From a virus: a stretch of DNA of 64,000 bases. How positions within the stretch are numbered: the first letter of the stretch is position 1; every line of letters starts with the position of its first letter. Shown piece by piece: positions 1 through 9,620 of the stretch. The translations under genes and the position numbers were made by a program. The notes below the pieces were generated by a model, which was given only the letters and a program-made list of their open reading frames with translations, was not told the DNA's origin and did not search any database. The stretch is taken from the IMG/VR virus record IMGVR_UViG_3300032307_000705, positions 19,723 through 83,722 of that record. One strand, 5' to 3'.

Positions 1-346
1 ATACTGTGTTAGAATACTTCGATAGGGCATCTTTGATGACTAGTGGTCGTTGAATTAAAATCTTATAAATTGTTGGATTTTTTCTATCAATATAGAAATT
101 ATTATTATTTTTAAGATAAAGTTCATTCGATAAATCATTAATTTGTAAGTCCCATCTTATTGTTTTGGTATTTGAGACTTCAACTTGTTTGTCTGAGTTT
201 ATGAGATAGACTATAACAGGTAATTCACTGAATTCTCTAATAGATTTTACGCATTCGGTAAGAATATCAAAATAGTTTTCAGTTGAACACAAAACGAATG
301 ATTTATCGAATTTTGTTATATTTTCATTGGTGTTTGAATTATTCAT
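1..346 (-). CDS. Glycosyltransferase-like protein, N-terminal part (cut by window edge)
   Basis: An open frame reads from ATG at 346 leftwards off the window without a stop (115 codons visible). The N-terminus (about residues 16-50: FVLCSTENYFDILTECV, then SIREFSELPVIVYLINSD) has the look of a GT-A nucleotide-sugar transferase opening strand and helix, followed later by a segment of the type IYKILIQRPLVIKDAL seen in proteins that precede a DxD motif. The DxD itself would be outside the window. It starts 3 nt after the stop of the GT9-like gene, so the two are probably co-transcribed and may glycosylate a virion or host-surface component. Family assignment is from memory of the pattern and tentative. 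Confidence 0.55.
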   Translation of the reverse strand, partial: MNNSNTNENITKFDKSFVLCSTENYFDILTECVKSIREFSELPVIVYLINSDKQVEVSNTKTIRWDLQINDLSNELYLKNNNNFYIDRKNPTIYKILIQRPLVIKDALSKYSNTV

Positions 347-349
347 GGA

Positions 350-1297
350 TTAACTAAATTTTATAATTTCATTTACTTTATTGAATACTTGTGAAACGCT
401 CGGGTGACAAACAAATTCTTTTTTATTCTCCAAACAATTAACGATTGGAGGAACTCCACGGATGGAACCCCATTCTCTCACACCGTATCTCATATCAGAT
501 GCACACGCAATTTTACAATCACCATCAACATAGTGGTGTTTATATTCTTGTTTCCCATTTCGGAATGGAGCCCGTAATTTCCAATTAATTGAACTTCCAA
601 GTTGAATAATTTCAGAGTCAGTTGTGCCCGCAAGATGTAGAAGACCCGAATCCATAGTAACGAACGCCATACTTTTTTGTATTAACCACCAAGTTTGTGA
701 TATAGTAGTTTGATTCATTAAGTTAAGACCTAATTTAATCGGGAAATCAAAAACAGGTTTTTGAACCATATGCCATCCAACCTCACTTGAAGATTTACCA
801 ACAGAAACTACGGCAATTCCGTTATCATTTAACATGTTTGTCAATAATTTCCATTTTTCATAGTCCCAAGTTCTTGAGTCCCAACTTTGTACTGGATGGA
901 TTAAGATAAATTTATCAGGTAGATTTTCGATTGGTTCCCATTCATCTGGAGTATATTCTACAGTGCATTCTTCAGGTAATAATTGAAACCCTAAACCTGA
1001 TGCGTGAAACTGCCGAATGTCCATTACGTTATGACGTAACCCTAATTTATATTCATTTTCTAAATTAGGGGCAAAACTGACTAAAAGTTCGAATTCTTCT
1101 TGTAACCCTTCCCGTGAAATTTCTGTTGAATTGAAAATTCTGTCAACGTATTTGTTATTCTTGAAGATATTAGGGTGTTCTGTTAATACGGATATTTTTT
1201 TACCGTATGCAAAAAATAATTTACGTAGAGATGGGGTTGAACAAATGGTGTCTCCAAGTCCTCTACATAGATGTAAATCTAATAATGGTTCTTTCAT
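350..1297 (-). CDS. Glycosyltransferase family 9-like (heptosyltransferase-type) protein
   Basis: 315 aa. The N-terminus (LCRGLGDTICSTPSLRKLF) matches the GT-B family 9 signature of ADP-heptose:LPS heptosyltransferases, G-x-GD near a sugar-acceptor loop. The C-terminal half carries the nucleotide-sugar side: FILIHPVQSW, then AFVTMDSGLLHLAG, which corresponds to the conserved D-S-G-x-x-H-L-A segment. I chose ATG 1297 rather than the upstream TTG at 1306 because a TATATTTG promoter-like box (1304-1311) covers the TTG. The acceptor is unknown; phage GT9 proteins may modify virion glycoproteins or host polysaccharide. Neighbour: the GT-A-like gene directly downstream. Confidence 0.75.
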   Translation of the reverse strand: MKEPLLDLHLCRGLGDTICSTPSLRKLFFAYGKKISVLTEHPNIFKNNKYVDRIFNSTEISREGLQEEFELLVSFAPNLENEYKLGLRHNVMDIRQFHASGLGFQLLPEECTVEYTPDEWEPIENLPDKFILIHPVQSWDSRTWDYEKWKLLTNMLNDNGIAVVSVGKSSSEVGWHMVQKPVFDFPIKLGLNLMNQTTISQTWWLIQKSMAFVTMDSGLLHLAGTTDSEIIQLGSSINWKLRAPFRNGKQEYKHHYVDGDCKIACASDMRYGVREWGSIRGVPPIVNCLENKKEFVCHPSVSQVFNKVNEIIKFS

Positions 1298-1303
1298 ATT
1301 GAA

Positions 1304-1311
1304 CAAATATA
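1304..1311 (-). promoter_or_regulatory. Candidate Bacteroidota -7 box (TATATTTG)
   Basis: TATATTTG on the minus strand, 6 nt before the ATG of the GT9-like gene. It matches TAnnTTTG, but no TTG is found at the usual -33 distance, so support is weak. Confidence 0.3.
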
Positions 1312-1350
1312 TGAAAGGTGTGTAGAAAAATCTATTGACTTGGGATTAAA

Positions 1351-1521
1351 TTATCGTTTCTTTTTTTCTTCAGACTGATATAATCTGAGGAGTTTGAGAG
1401 AATCTTTGTAGCGCTTTTCAAGTTTATCCAATTCTTCAACTGGAACACAAGAATCACATGCATTGTTATATTGTTCCTCGGCTTCCTGAATAATTTTTTC
1501 GATAGTCTTTATAAGTTTCAT
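1351..1521 (-). CDS. Small protein with capsid-targeting-like N-terminus
   Basis: 56 aa, highly charged, with two Cys (CDSC, residues 22-25). Coding is supported by an in-frame ATG and stop filling an otherwise empty gap and by a TATTTATA motif 5 nt upstream of the ATG. The N-terminus MKLIKTIEKIIQEAEEQ is a short amphipathic helix ending in I-Q-E, like the N-terminal peptides found on several other proteins here (28208, 55430, 60975). No known domain recognised. It may be a small virion or internal head protein. Confidence 0.6.
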   Translation of the reverse strand: MKLIKTIEKIIQEAEEQYNNACDSCVPVEELDKLEKRYKDSLKLLRLYQSEEKKKR

Positions 1522-1526
1522 ACACA

Positions 1527-1534
1527 TATAAATA
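1527..1534 (-). promoter_or_regulatory. Late-motif TATTTATA
   Basis: TATTTATA on the minus strand, 5 nt before the start of the 56-aa ORF. On the plus strand it reads TATAAATA. Confidence 0.45.
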
Positions 1535-1606
1535 TTATTGGGATACTACTTTATTTAGTTTTCAACAAAACTATATTATTCAATGTGTAAAAACCTGTAA
1601 TCTGGT

Positions 1607-1614
1607 TATTTATA
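1607..1614 (+). promoter_or_regulatory. Late-motif TATTTATA
   Basis: TATTTATA 18 nt upstream of the first adhesin gene, the same element found before other putative late genes in the window. Confidence 0.45.
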
Positions 1615-1632
1615 TTATAAGAAAAAAATTTT

Positions 1633-4600
1633 ATGTCGAGTTGTGGTACAATCTTAAATAGTGGATACACAGGGTTTGATTCAATAACCCAAGTTTATGA
1701 CTTGGATTTTACGGGGTTAGCTAATGGGTCGTCTATTGATATTACAGTTGGTTCTGTTGAAAGACCTGATTATTTTACAGTTCGAATCGATGGAACTCCT
1801 GTTGAAAATTCTGGATGGATAGGATTCGCAACCTACGCCGGACCTTGGGGAGCAACCTTGAATGGACCAACTTCATACTTTTTTTCAACAATTACTTACG
1901 ATAATACAAAGTCATATTCAGTTGATATACTCATCGGACCTGCAGATCCAGGTGCTCCAACCTCTGATGCCTATGATATCGAAGTTGATTGTGGACCAGC
2001 GCCGACACCAAATCCAACACCTGACTCGACTCCTCCTGTAACACCATCAAATACGCCTACTAATCAAACACCAACACAAACTCCTACAAATACCGAAACT
2101 CCAAGTCCCACCCCAACATTAACTCCTACTTCAACTCTTCCCCTTGGACAATGTTGGAGATTACAGTCAGCTCCATTTGGAGGATGTACATTTGTATATG
2201 TAAATCAATTTGGAGGTACAACAACCCTCAACATACCACCAGAAGATGTGGGATTGTGTTTTACAGAGTGTGTTGTATCTGTAATAAGTGATGATTGCGG
2301 ATTCTTAAATGAACTAATTCCTTGTAATGATCCACAATGCGATTGTAGTGCAATTACGCCTACTCCCACCGCTACTCCAACTGAAACTCCTACCGAAACT
2401 CCAACACAAACTCCGACTACTACTACGACTGCAACAAGTGGAACAAGTCCAACCCCTACCGAAACTCCTACCGAAACTCCTACCGAAACTCCAACACAGA
2501 CTCAAACTCAGACTGCAACCAATACGAATACTCCAACAGAAACACCAACCCAAACACCTACAGAAACACCAACACAGACAGCGACTAATACTGCAACTCC
2601 AACTGAGACACCTACGCAAACTCCAACTGAGACACCTACACAAACTCAAACTGCGACTAATACTGCTACTCCAACTGAAACACCAACCCAAACCGCAACT
2701 GCAACTGAAACACCAACATCTACCCCAACAGAAACTCCTACACAGACTCAAACGCAAACCCCAACTCAGACCGCGACTAATACCGCTACTCCAACTGAGA
2801 CTCCTACACAGACCGCGACTCAAACCCAAACCCCAACTCAGACCGCGACAAACACTTCTACTCCAACTCAAACTCCAACTCAAACTTCGACCCAAACACA
2901 AACACCTACACCAACAAATAGTATAGTTGTACAATTCCAAGATTGTACAAATGGTTCAAATATTTTCAGATTTGGTGGGCCAAGTATTCCAACAGTAATC
3001 GGAAATGTATATTATATTACAGGGAGCACTGAGTTTGAGGGTTGTGCCACAATCGTGAGTGGATTCACTGCAGGGCCATTATACGATTCTGTAGGAGTCA
3101 CCTTTACACAAGTACCAACATGTGCTGACTCATTTTGTCCAAGAACTGCCGTCACAGCGGCTTTACTAACAAAGTGCTCAAATGGTGAAGTGTTATACGC
3201 TAACGTAAATGAAGACACTGCATTTGTTGGAGCTGCCTATCTTTACAATGGTGAATGTTATAGTTTTGTGGAATTTTCTGGACCAGGTGGTCCTGATTTT
3301 GGTGATCCTGACTTCGAGGATTGTTTATTATGTGTTCCAACGCCAACTCCAACTAATACTCCACAACCAACACCAACTAATACTCCAACTATTTCACCGT
3401 CCCCTTCGGCATGTGCATTTACAGATTTTTGTTTTTACACGACTTTACCGTCTTTTTCAGGTTACAATGGAAATTACGAGGTTGCTGGAAATTATAATTC
3501 AAGATTGTACTATACAGGAGATGGAATAACTTCTGCGGTCATTTATTACACAGGAAATTATTGGTGTTTAAGCACATCTTTGGGCGGATCTTGTCTGTTG
3601 AGAGGTTCTTACCCTTGTAATTCTCAATGTCCTGATATATCTGCTAACGATTTTAGTGGAGGTATTTGTCCAACACCAACACCGACAGGAGTTGATTGTT
3701 CTACGTTCGATTTCAATGCGTACTTCGATTGCGCTTATACTCCGCCAGTAACTCCAACTCCAAGTATTGCTTGTGATGATGTTAATTTTACAATCAGTTC
3801 ATTTGGAGTAACTCCAACACCATCCCCCACAGGTAACTTCTGTGTTGGTGTTGGGATTGATTTTAGTTTGAGTGGATATACTTCAACCACTCCGTCTGTA
3901 ACCTTAACTCCTTCGGTAACATTAACGAGAACTGTATCTATTGGAGGCAGTGTATCTTTCGAGTTAATGGATCAAACCTTCAGTTGTGTATCTGTAAAAG
4001 TATTAACTGATTGTAACACAGGTGAGGAATTCTATACTAATGATTCATTATCATTTGCAGGAACACCTGTATTGATTGGTATGACAATGTTCGTTCAAGT
4101 TAATGGAGTAAATCGTTGTGTTGTATATACAAGAGATGATAATAACTTGTCATCTAACAGTAATCTTGGAAGTATTGTACAAATTTACTCTTCTTGTGAA
4201 TTCTGCAGTGTAATACCTACACCAACTCCAACGGTAACATCAACACCAACAAATACTCCAACATCAACTGCGGGTATTACACCAAGTGTAACCGCGACTC
4301 AAACGGCAACACCATCTCAAACAGCTACAAATGGTACTACACCTCCACCGACACCAACTCAAACTAGAACTCCAACGGCTACAAACACACCTACACCATC
4401 TATAACCGCATCCCCATCGGCTACTCCTAATTTCCTATATGTTTATCAATCTTGTAATCGTATTGGTGGAGGAAGAGGGACGATAACTCAAGTTATTCAA
4501 ACTCAACCAGTATCTTTCCCAATTGTTGTAAACGAAACATTCAAAGATAACGATGCTAACTGTTGGTATTTTGTTGGTCAGTTTAATACATCTTATATTC

Positions 4601-4938
4601 CATCACCAAAAGTTACACCAATAAACTTTGGAGGTAATTATTTCACAGGTGTTCCAAGTCAAACTTATTCTAATTGTGAGACATGCGCAACAGGAAACAT
4701 CGGGGCTTTCGGAAATAGTGGAGTAAGTGATGTAAGTGTTACGGACGCTTGTTCTGATGCTATTATCAATCCGAAAACATTATATTCAAATTGTCAGACG
4801 ATTAGTGTTGGGTGTACATTATACACAGATTCAACATTACAGAATGTGGTTAGTGAAATATATGTATTCCACCAAGGGGCGAATTGGGACTTAAATGGTT
4901 CGGGAGTTGTAACTGGATTATCATCAACACAATGTTAA
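1633..4938 (+). CDS. Thr/Pro-rich stalk adhesin (probable tail fibre)
   Basis: 1101 aa. Globular Cys-containing modules alternate with long Thr/Pro/Gln stalks of the type [11 protein letters not shown] (residues about 125-175, 240-435, 575-595, 870-935). The N-terminal ~125 residues form a beta-rich lectin-like module without recognised motifs. Even spacing of Cys (for example [17 protein letters not shown]) suggests small disulphide-knit or beta-sandwich modules. The last ~75 residues ([16 protein letters not shown] onwards) resemble the ends of the two later adhesins at 6388 and 7099, so there is a shared tip domain. No signal peptide. Role inferred: extended host-recognition fibre; the stalks resemble mucin-like sequences and may be O-glycosylated. 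It heads a run of four similar genes and a structural gene. Confidence 0.7.
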   Translation: MSSCGTILNSGYTGFDSITQVYDLDFTGLANGSSIDITVGSVERPDYFTVRIDGTPVENSGWIGFATYAGPWGATLNGPTSYFFSTITYDNTKSYSVDILIGPADPGAPTSDAYDIEVDCGPAPTPNPTPDSTPPVTPSNTPTNQTPTQTPTNTETPSPTPTLTPTSTLPLGQCWRLQSAPFGGCTFVYVNQFGGTTTLNIPPEDVGLCFTECVVSVISDDCGFLNELIPCNDPQCDCSAITPTPTATPTETPTETPTQTPTTTTTATSGTSPTPTETPTETPTETPTQTQTQTATNTNTPTETPTQTPTETPTQTATNTATPTETPTQTPTETPTQTQTATNTATPTETPTQTATATETPTSTPTETPTQTQTQTPTQTATNTATPTETPTQTATQTQTPTQTATNTSTPTQTPTQTSTQTQTPTPTNSIVVQFQDCTNGSNIFRFGGPSIPTVIGNVYYITGSTEFEGCATIVSGFTAGPLYDSVGVTFTQVPTCADSFCPRTAVTAALLTKCSNGEVLYANVNEDTAFVGAAYLYNGECYSFVEFSGPGGPDFGDPDFEDCLLCVPTPTPTNTPQPTPTNTPTISPSPSACAFTDFCFYTTLPSFSGYNGNYEVAGNYNSRLYYTGDGITSAVIYYTGNYWCLSTSLGGSCLLRGSYPCNSQCPDISANDFSGGICPTPTPTGVDCSTFDFNAYFDCAYTPPVTPTPSIACDDVNFTISSFGVTPTPSPTGNFCVGVGIDFSLSGYTSTTPSVTLTPSVTLTRTVSIGGSVSFELMDQTFSCVSVKVLTDCNTGEEFYTNDSLSFAGTPVLIGMTMFVQVNGVNRCVVYTRDDNNLSSNSNLGSIVQIYSSCEFCSVIPTPTPTVTSTPTNTPTSTAGITPSVTATQTATPSQTATNGTTPPPTPTQTRTPTATNTPTPSITASPSATPNFLYVYQSCNRIGGGRGTITQVIQTQPVSFPIVVNETFKDNDANCWYFVGQFNTSYIPSPKVTPINFGGNYFTGVPSQTYSNCETCATGNIGAFGNSGVSDVSVTDACSDAIINPKTLYSNCQTISVGCTLYTDSTLQNVVSEIYVFHQGANWDLNGSGVVTGLSSTQC
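2041..2910 (+). repeat. Low-complexity minisatellite coding Thr/Pro/Gln/Glu stalk
   Basis: Short degenerate tandem units of the form ccaactgagactcct and acccaaacaccaac encode TPTETPTQ-type peptide. The densest part is 2353-2910, with interruptions at 2143-2350. Codon-level variation (act/aca/acc/acg) between units with constant protein pattern shows selection on the peptide. Similar shorter tracts lie at 4213-4425, 6601-6750, 7390-7560 and 7732-7860. The periodicity keeps the other frames open too. Confidence 0.85.
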
Positions 4939-4950
4939 AAAAAATATAAT

Positions 4951-6375
4951 ATGGCTGTACAAGTAACTATAAACGATATTTCAGGGCAAACTCCGTATGA
5001 CATTTATGTTTGTCAGGTAGATGGGTCAGGTTGTTTTTATATATCAACAATAACGGATTCATCATTTCCATATGTTTTTGATATACCGGCCCCTAATGAT
5101 ACATCTGCGAATTATATGATAAAGGCAATTGACGCAAACAATTGTGTAATATCGGGAACAAGTTCGGTTAATTTCTTTGTAACTCCAACTCCAACTCCAA
5201 GTTCAACACCTTGGAACTATTGCTTTAGTTTTAACGGGGGGTTCAATAATCAACCTGAAGACGCTGTCGAAGATAGTAGTGGTCGAATTATATTCGTAGG
5301 GGGTTTTACAACGTATAGTGGATTACCGTTCAATAGGATAGTTAGAATAAATGGAGATGCGACCGTAGATAATACATTCAATATAGGTACTGGATTCAAC
5401 GACGTGGTAACTGAAGTTAAGATACAACCTGATGGAAAAATACTTATTGGGGGTATTTTTACTTCTTATAATGGAACCCCCGCAAATAAAATTATTAGAT
5501 TGAATAGTGATGGGACTGTGGATGGTACATTTAATAGTGGTACGGGATTCGATCAAATTATTTATGCAATTAGTATTCAATCAGATGGTAAAATTTTGGT
5601 TGGAGGATTTTTCTCACAATATAACGGAGTTCCTTACAATCGTCTGATTAGGTTAAATAGTGATGGAAGTGTAGATAACTCATTTACAATCGGCACTGGG
5701 TTCAACAATACTATATTTGACATTAAACAACAGGTTGATGGTAAAAAGTTAATCTTTGGTGGATTTACAATATTTAATGGGGTAGCACACAATAGTCTGG
5801 TTAGATTGAATAATGATGGTTCGATAGATAATACTTTCAATACTGGAGTTGAATTTAATGGGGCGACTTATTCTGGATTAATTGACAATGGAAAAATAGT
5901 AGCAGTTGGAGATTTTTTTGAATATAGTGGACAAACAAATCGAAACATTGTGAGACTTAATCAAGACGGATCGATTGATAATACATTTAATTCTGGAAAC
6001 GGATTTACACGGACATCTGGATTATCTTATGCTTTGAGTATATCGAACTATCTTGGTAAATATTTCATCACAGGAGATTTTAATACATATAACGGAGGTT
6101 CATCAAATGGACTAATAATGCTGAACAATGATGGTAGTATTGACCCTACATTCAATGTGGGTACTGGATTAATTTTTGGATCTTCTACGGATAACCGTGG
6201 GTTTATACTATCTAATGGGATTCATGTTGTATATGGGACATTTATAGGATATAATGGGTATGAGGCTAATGATATTGCATTCTTAAACCCATTTGGAACA
6301 TTATTAAATTGTTTGTTACCCACCCCTACTCCAACGGCAACACCAACATATACTCCAACACCAAGTTCAACTTAA
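4951..6375 (+). CDS. Adhesin with seven delta-60 (DUF5122) beta-propeller repeats
   Basis: 474 aa. Residues 1-80 form a small beta module that is clearly paralogous to the start of the next gene (VTINDISGQTPYDIYVCQ versus VTITSVTANTPVDVYYCN). A short TPTPTPSST linker follows, then about 360 residues hold seven repeats of roughly 50 residues, each with the pattern DGKILIGGxFxxYNG...NxIIRLNSDGSVDxTFN. This is the delta-60/DUF5122 repeat and seven copies fit a seven-bladed propeller. The protein ends in another TPTPTYTPTPSST tail. Inference: receptor-binding propeller on a fibre. 12 nt after the previous stop, so the same operon. Confidence 0.8.
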   Translation: MAVQVTINDISGQTPYDIYVCQVDGSGCFYISTITDSSFPYVFDIPAPNDTSANYMIKAIDANNCVISGTSSVNFFVTPTPTPSSTPWNYCFSFNGGFNNQPEDAVEDSSGRIIFVGGFTTYSGLPFNRIVRINGDATVDNTFNIGTGFNDVVTEVKIQPDGKILIGGIFTSYNGTPANKIIRLNSDGTVDGTFNSGTGFDQIIYAISIQSDGKILVGGFFSQYNGVPYNRLIRLNSDGSVDNSFTIGTGFNNTIFDIKQQVDGKKLIFGGFTIFNGVAHNSLVRLNNDGSIDNTFNTGVEFNGATYSGLIDNGKIVAVGDFFEYSGQTNRNIVRLNQDGSIDNTFNSGNGFTRTSGLSYALSISNYLGKYFITGDFNTYNGGSSNGLIMLNNDGSIDPTFNVGTGLIFGSSTDNRGFILSNGIHVVYGTFIGYNGYEANDIAFLNPFGTLLNCLLPTPTPTATPTYTPTPSST

Positions 6376-6387
6376 CATTTTATAGAT

Positions 6388-7035
6388 ATGAGTCAACAAG
6401 TAACAATAACTTCAGTAACCGCAAACACTCCAGTAGATGTATACTACTGTAATGCATTTAGTGCAAGTTGTGTGTCTGTTGGAACAGTATCGACTTTTCC
6501 GTTTACTTTCTCTGTTCCACCACCATATGACCAAACAAATATTGTTATCAAAATAGAAGATAATAATGGTTGTATTGATGGTGAAATAATCTACATCACC
6601 CCAACGCCAACATCTACTGTTACTCCTACAGTTACGAAGACACCAACAAACACTCCTACCCCAACTCAGACTCGAACTAATACTCCGACAGTAAGTCCTA
6701 CCCAAACAAGTACTCCAACAACAACTCCCACATTCACACCAACACCATCTGTGACACCTGCGTTCTCACTTCATTTGATTGGACAAAATACCTTTTCAAC
6801 TTCAGCAAACACCTGTAGTGATGCACTTACACTTGTAAATTATTACACGTATATTAACCAGGCGAATATTATCCCTGTGGTTGGAGTAAAGATATATCAA
6901 ACTGCTTTTGGTGGAACATTATTCAACCCATACAATGGTAATAATCGATTTACTAAATTTACCTTTGGAGGAAACAATTATGCTGTTCAGGTAGATGGAG
7001 ATGGGACAATAACAAGTTTTGTTGCATGTTCATAA
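6388..7035 (+). CDS. Short Thr/Pro-stalk adhesin
   Basis: 215 aa in three parts: an N-terminal beta module (1-70) paralogous to that of the preceding propeller protein, a TPT/TQT stalk (about 70-125), and a C-terminal ~85-residue module containing the ACSDA-like signature TCSDALTLVNYYTY and a terminal Cys. The tip module resembles the end of the 1101-aa adhesin. It looks like a minimal version of the fibre architecture: attachment module, stalk, tip. No enzymatic motif seen. Probably part of the host-recognition apparatus encoded by this cluster. Confidence 0.65.
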   Translation: MSQQVTITSVTANTPVDVYYCNAFSASCVSVGTVSTFPFTFSVPPPYDQTNIVIKIEDNNGCIDGEIIYITPTPTSTVTPTVTKTPTNTPTPTQTRTNTPTVSPTQTSTPTTTPTFTPTPSVTPAFSLHLIGQNTFSTSANTCSDALTLVNYYTYINQANIIPVVGVKIYQTAFGGTLFNPYNGNNRFTKFTFGGNNYAVQVDGDGTITSFVACS

Positions 7036-7098
7036 ACTTCACAAATATATACAAAATATTGTGAGTTCTTATAATTATAGGATATAATAAATTAATAG

Positions 7099-9594
7099 AT
7101 GTCGGCTTGTACCTGTTATTACATTGAAGTCCCTTATGATTTAGCCACCAGTGGAGGCCAGGATTTATACGTTGTGTATACTGACTGTGATGGGCAAGCG
7201 GATAGTGCAGTTGCATTGAACTTACCTACCATTAATCTTGGAAGTTCATTTGCATTTTATATTTGTTCATCTATATTAGATACTCCAACATTCAAATATG
7301 GTTTCTTTGGAGATACAGTATTAATTGAAGGAATTACCGTGACTGACACGGAAACCGTTTGTACTAGTAATTCAAGTTGTTATCCGGTAGTTTCACCCGA
7401 ACCATCAGCAACACCAACACAAACTCCAACAAATACTCAAACTCAAACTGCGACTATAACGCCAACCCGAACACCAAGACCGACTCCTACTATTACATCT
7501 TCACCAACTGCGACACCAACTCAAACAAGGACTCCGAATCCAACTCCATCTTCTACCCCAATTTTATGTGGACAAGCGTTCACTTCAGTAAACCCTGGTA
7601 GTACGTATTTTTACACGGATTGTTGTGGCAATTTCCAACAAGGAAATCAGAGTGGATTATCCATTACAATGGATTATACCAAGCCATCAAATGGTGTTGT
7701 AAAATTGAACATAACTGCTTCAGTTAGTTGCCCAACTCCAACACCAACACAGACTCCAACCACAACACCTACAAATACTACTACTCCGACTATTACTCCT
7801 ACAAGTTCATCAACTCCATCAGTTACAAGAACTCCAACACAAACACCGACTAATAGTCAAGTTTTCTCATTAAAAAATAACTGTGATGTGTTTACCCTTT
7901 TCGATATGGGAGTGACTTGTTTTCCCATATCCATGCCAAGTTCTTCAAGTTCTTTGGATGGTATTTTATCTTTGAAAATTACTGGAGGTACAAGTCCTTA
8001 TTCTATTTATTGGGAAGGAGGACAGAGAACACAAACTTTGGTTGGTATACCTCAAGGAAATTATCAAGTAACTGTTGTCGATTATTATGGGGATTATACC
8101 GCAAATACTGTTTGTAGTTTGTTTCCTCCAACTGCAACTATTACTCCGAGTCCAACTGCAACACCAACAGTTACTCCATCAGGAGTTTGCCCTCAATTGT
8201 GTTTAATAGCTTTAAGTACTTCAACCGCTTATGGTCCATTACAATTTAATTGCAATGGAATGAGAAATGGACGAACTACTTGGACAACTGTAGATGGACA
8301 ATATAATATTGTTTGGAACTCCACATTAACGAGATGGGAAGTAACCGGATCTAATCCGACAATACCATTCAACCCTGTAGGTGGAGGTATATTCATTAGC
8401 ACATCTTCATCTTCAGTTCCGACTTCAGGTTGGGTCATTGCTGGTGGAGTTAATACATATAGTGTAACTATGACTCAAGGTGTTTGTCCTTCGGTGATAC
8501 CAATGCAAGTGGCCTTGTCTGTAAATAATAACTCATGTGATAGTGTTGTGAATTGTGATGGTGATATAACGGTCAATGCTCAATATGGTTATCCTCCATA
8601 TCTATTCTCTATTAATGGAGGATCTACTTATCAGTCGACAAATGTTTTTGAAGATTTGTGTGCTGGAACATATACAATAACAGTAAGAGATTCTGCTGGT
8701 AATACTGAAATAGAAAGTATTACAGTTGGATTCACTCAACAACCTGTAACTTATCAATTGTCCTTGAGTGCTAATACGTTAGCAACTCAAACCATTACTT
8801 TGAGTAATTACAATTCTAATACAACATATTATCAAGTTGTAAGCACTCCACCATTACCACCTGGAGTTACCATACCATTCAATTTGACACTATCATCCAT
8901 AAAAACTTATAACGGACCTGGTACTGGATTAATTACTGATACGTTCTCCATCACTGAGAATGGAGTGACTAAAACTCCAACAACAACTCAGACAGTAGTT
9001 CAGACTGGTAGCAGACCAAATTGTAGTCCTGAAACATTTACTGCGGTTACTGAGGCGGACACCTACCAATTACAGATTGGACTAAACTCTCCTGTCTTAA
9101 TAACCAGTACTTCTGTATTGTCTATTACAAGTGGACAAACTAACACTCAAAGCAACTGTATAACTAATCTTCAACAACAAATTAGTGCTCAGTTCACTCA
9201 AGCAAGTATTAATGGATGTAGATGTTGTACGGTGATTTCTGATACAACTTCGAATACAATTAATAGTAACAGTGTGAACTTCAGTTCGACAGGTAATATT
9301 CCATCCAAACCATTGGTTGCAACATCTAATGTACTTTGTGGATTTGGAGGAATTAATTCTGTGTTCATCACAGGTATCGCTGGAGGATCTGGTCAGTACG
9401 ACATGACAGATACATATTACACAACTTGTAATGATGCGTTGAACGGGATATTCAACTCGATACAAGGAAATACAACAGATTATCTTTACGTACCAAATGG
9501 AACGGTTTATTTTGGTTTGAGAGATACGAATAATCCAACCAACGTTACTTGTATAACTGTTGTAGTAAATTGCGACTTCGGACCGATATCATAA
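7099..9594 (+). CDS. Large adhesin with SprB-type repeats and Thr/Pro stalks
   Basis: 831 aa. An N-terminal Cys-rich module (1-95) is followed by two Thr/Pro stalks with a short module between them. Two regions match the SprB repeat: residues about 288-340 (ITGGTSPYSIYWEGG ... GNYQVTVVDYYGD) and 485-535 (YGYPPYLFSINGGSTYQ ... CAGTYTITVRDSAGN). SprB repeats are known from the gliding adhesin of Flavobacterium and related Bacteroidota surface proteins. The C-terminal part is beta-rich with regularly spaced Cys. Inference: tail fibre that has borrowed host-like adhesin modules. The last ~70 residues contain a TCNDALN segment resembling the tip module of neighbouring adhesins. Confidence 0.7.
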   Translation: MSACTCYYIEVPYDLATSGGQDLYVVYTDCDGQADSAVALNLPTINLGSSFAFYICSSILDTPTFKYGFFGDTVLIEGITVTDTETVCTSNSSCYPVVSPEPSATPTQTPTNTQTQTATITPTRTPRPTPTITSSPTATPTQTRTPNPTPSSTPILCGQAFTSVNPGSTYFYTDCCGNFQQGNQSGLSITMDYTKPSNGVVKLNITASVSCPTPTPTQTPTTTPTNTTTPTITPTSSSTPSVTRTPTQTPTNSQVFSLKNNCDVFTLFDMGVTCFPISMPSSSSSLDGILSLKITGGTSPYSIYWEGGQRTQTLVGIPQGNYQVTVVDYYGDYTANTVCSLFPPTATITPSPTATPTVTPSGVCPQLCLIALSTSTAYGPLQFNCNGMRNGRTTWTTVDGQYNIVWNSTLTRWEVTGSNPTIPFNPVGGGIFISTSSSSVPTSGWVIAGGVNTYSVTMTQGVCPSVIPMQVALSVNNNSCDSVVNCDGDITVNAQYGYPPYLFSINGGSTYQSTNVFEDLCAGTYTITVRDSAGNTEIESITVGFTQQPVTYQLSLSANTLATQTITLSNYNSNTTYYQVVSTPPLPPGVTIPFNLTLSSIKTYNGPGTGLITDTFSITENGVTKTPTTTQTVVQTGSRPNCSPETFTAVTEADTYQLQIGLNSPVLITSTSVLSITSGQTNTQSNCITNLQQQISAQFTQASINGCRCCTVISDTTSNTINSNSVNFSSTGNIPSKPLVATSNVLCGFGGINSVFITGIAGGSGQYDMTDTYYTTCNDALNGIFNSIQGNTTDYLYVPNGTVYFGLRDTNNPTNVTCITVVVNCDFGPIS

Positions 9595-9608
9595 AAAAAC
9601 AGAACAAC

Positions 9609-9616
9609 TATTTATA
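9609..9616 (+). promoter_or_regulatory. Late-motif TATTTATA
   Basis: ACTATTTATAGACA, with the 8-mer 4 nt before the ATG of the 728-aa structural protein. The same 14-base string occurs upstream of the small gene at 41159-41314 on the other strand. Confidence 0.5.
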
Positions 9617-9620
9617 GACA

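Noticed and set aside
1527-1534. T4-type late promoter TATAAATA on the plus strand for the adhesin gene
   Set aside because: About 100 nt from the adhesin start and better explained as the minus-strand TATTTATA of the small ORF; the adhesin has its own copy at 1607.
2353-2910. Possible CRISPR array in the repeat tract
   Set aside because: Units are short, degenerate, without constant spacer length, and coding.
2314-2940. Long open frames on the minus strand and in another plus frame across the Thr/Pro repeat
   Set aside because: They arise from the period of the repeat; their products are low-complexity Leu/Arg/Ser/Cys strings, while the 1101-aa frame continues on both sides with normal sequence.
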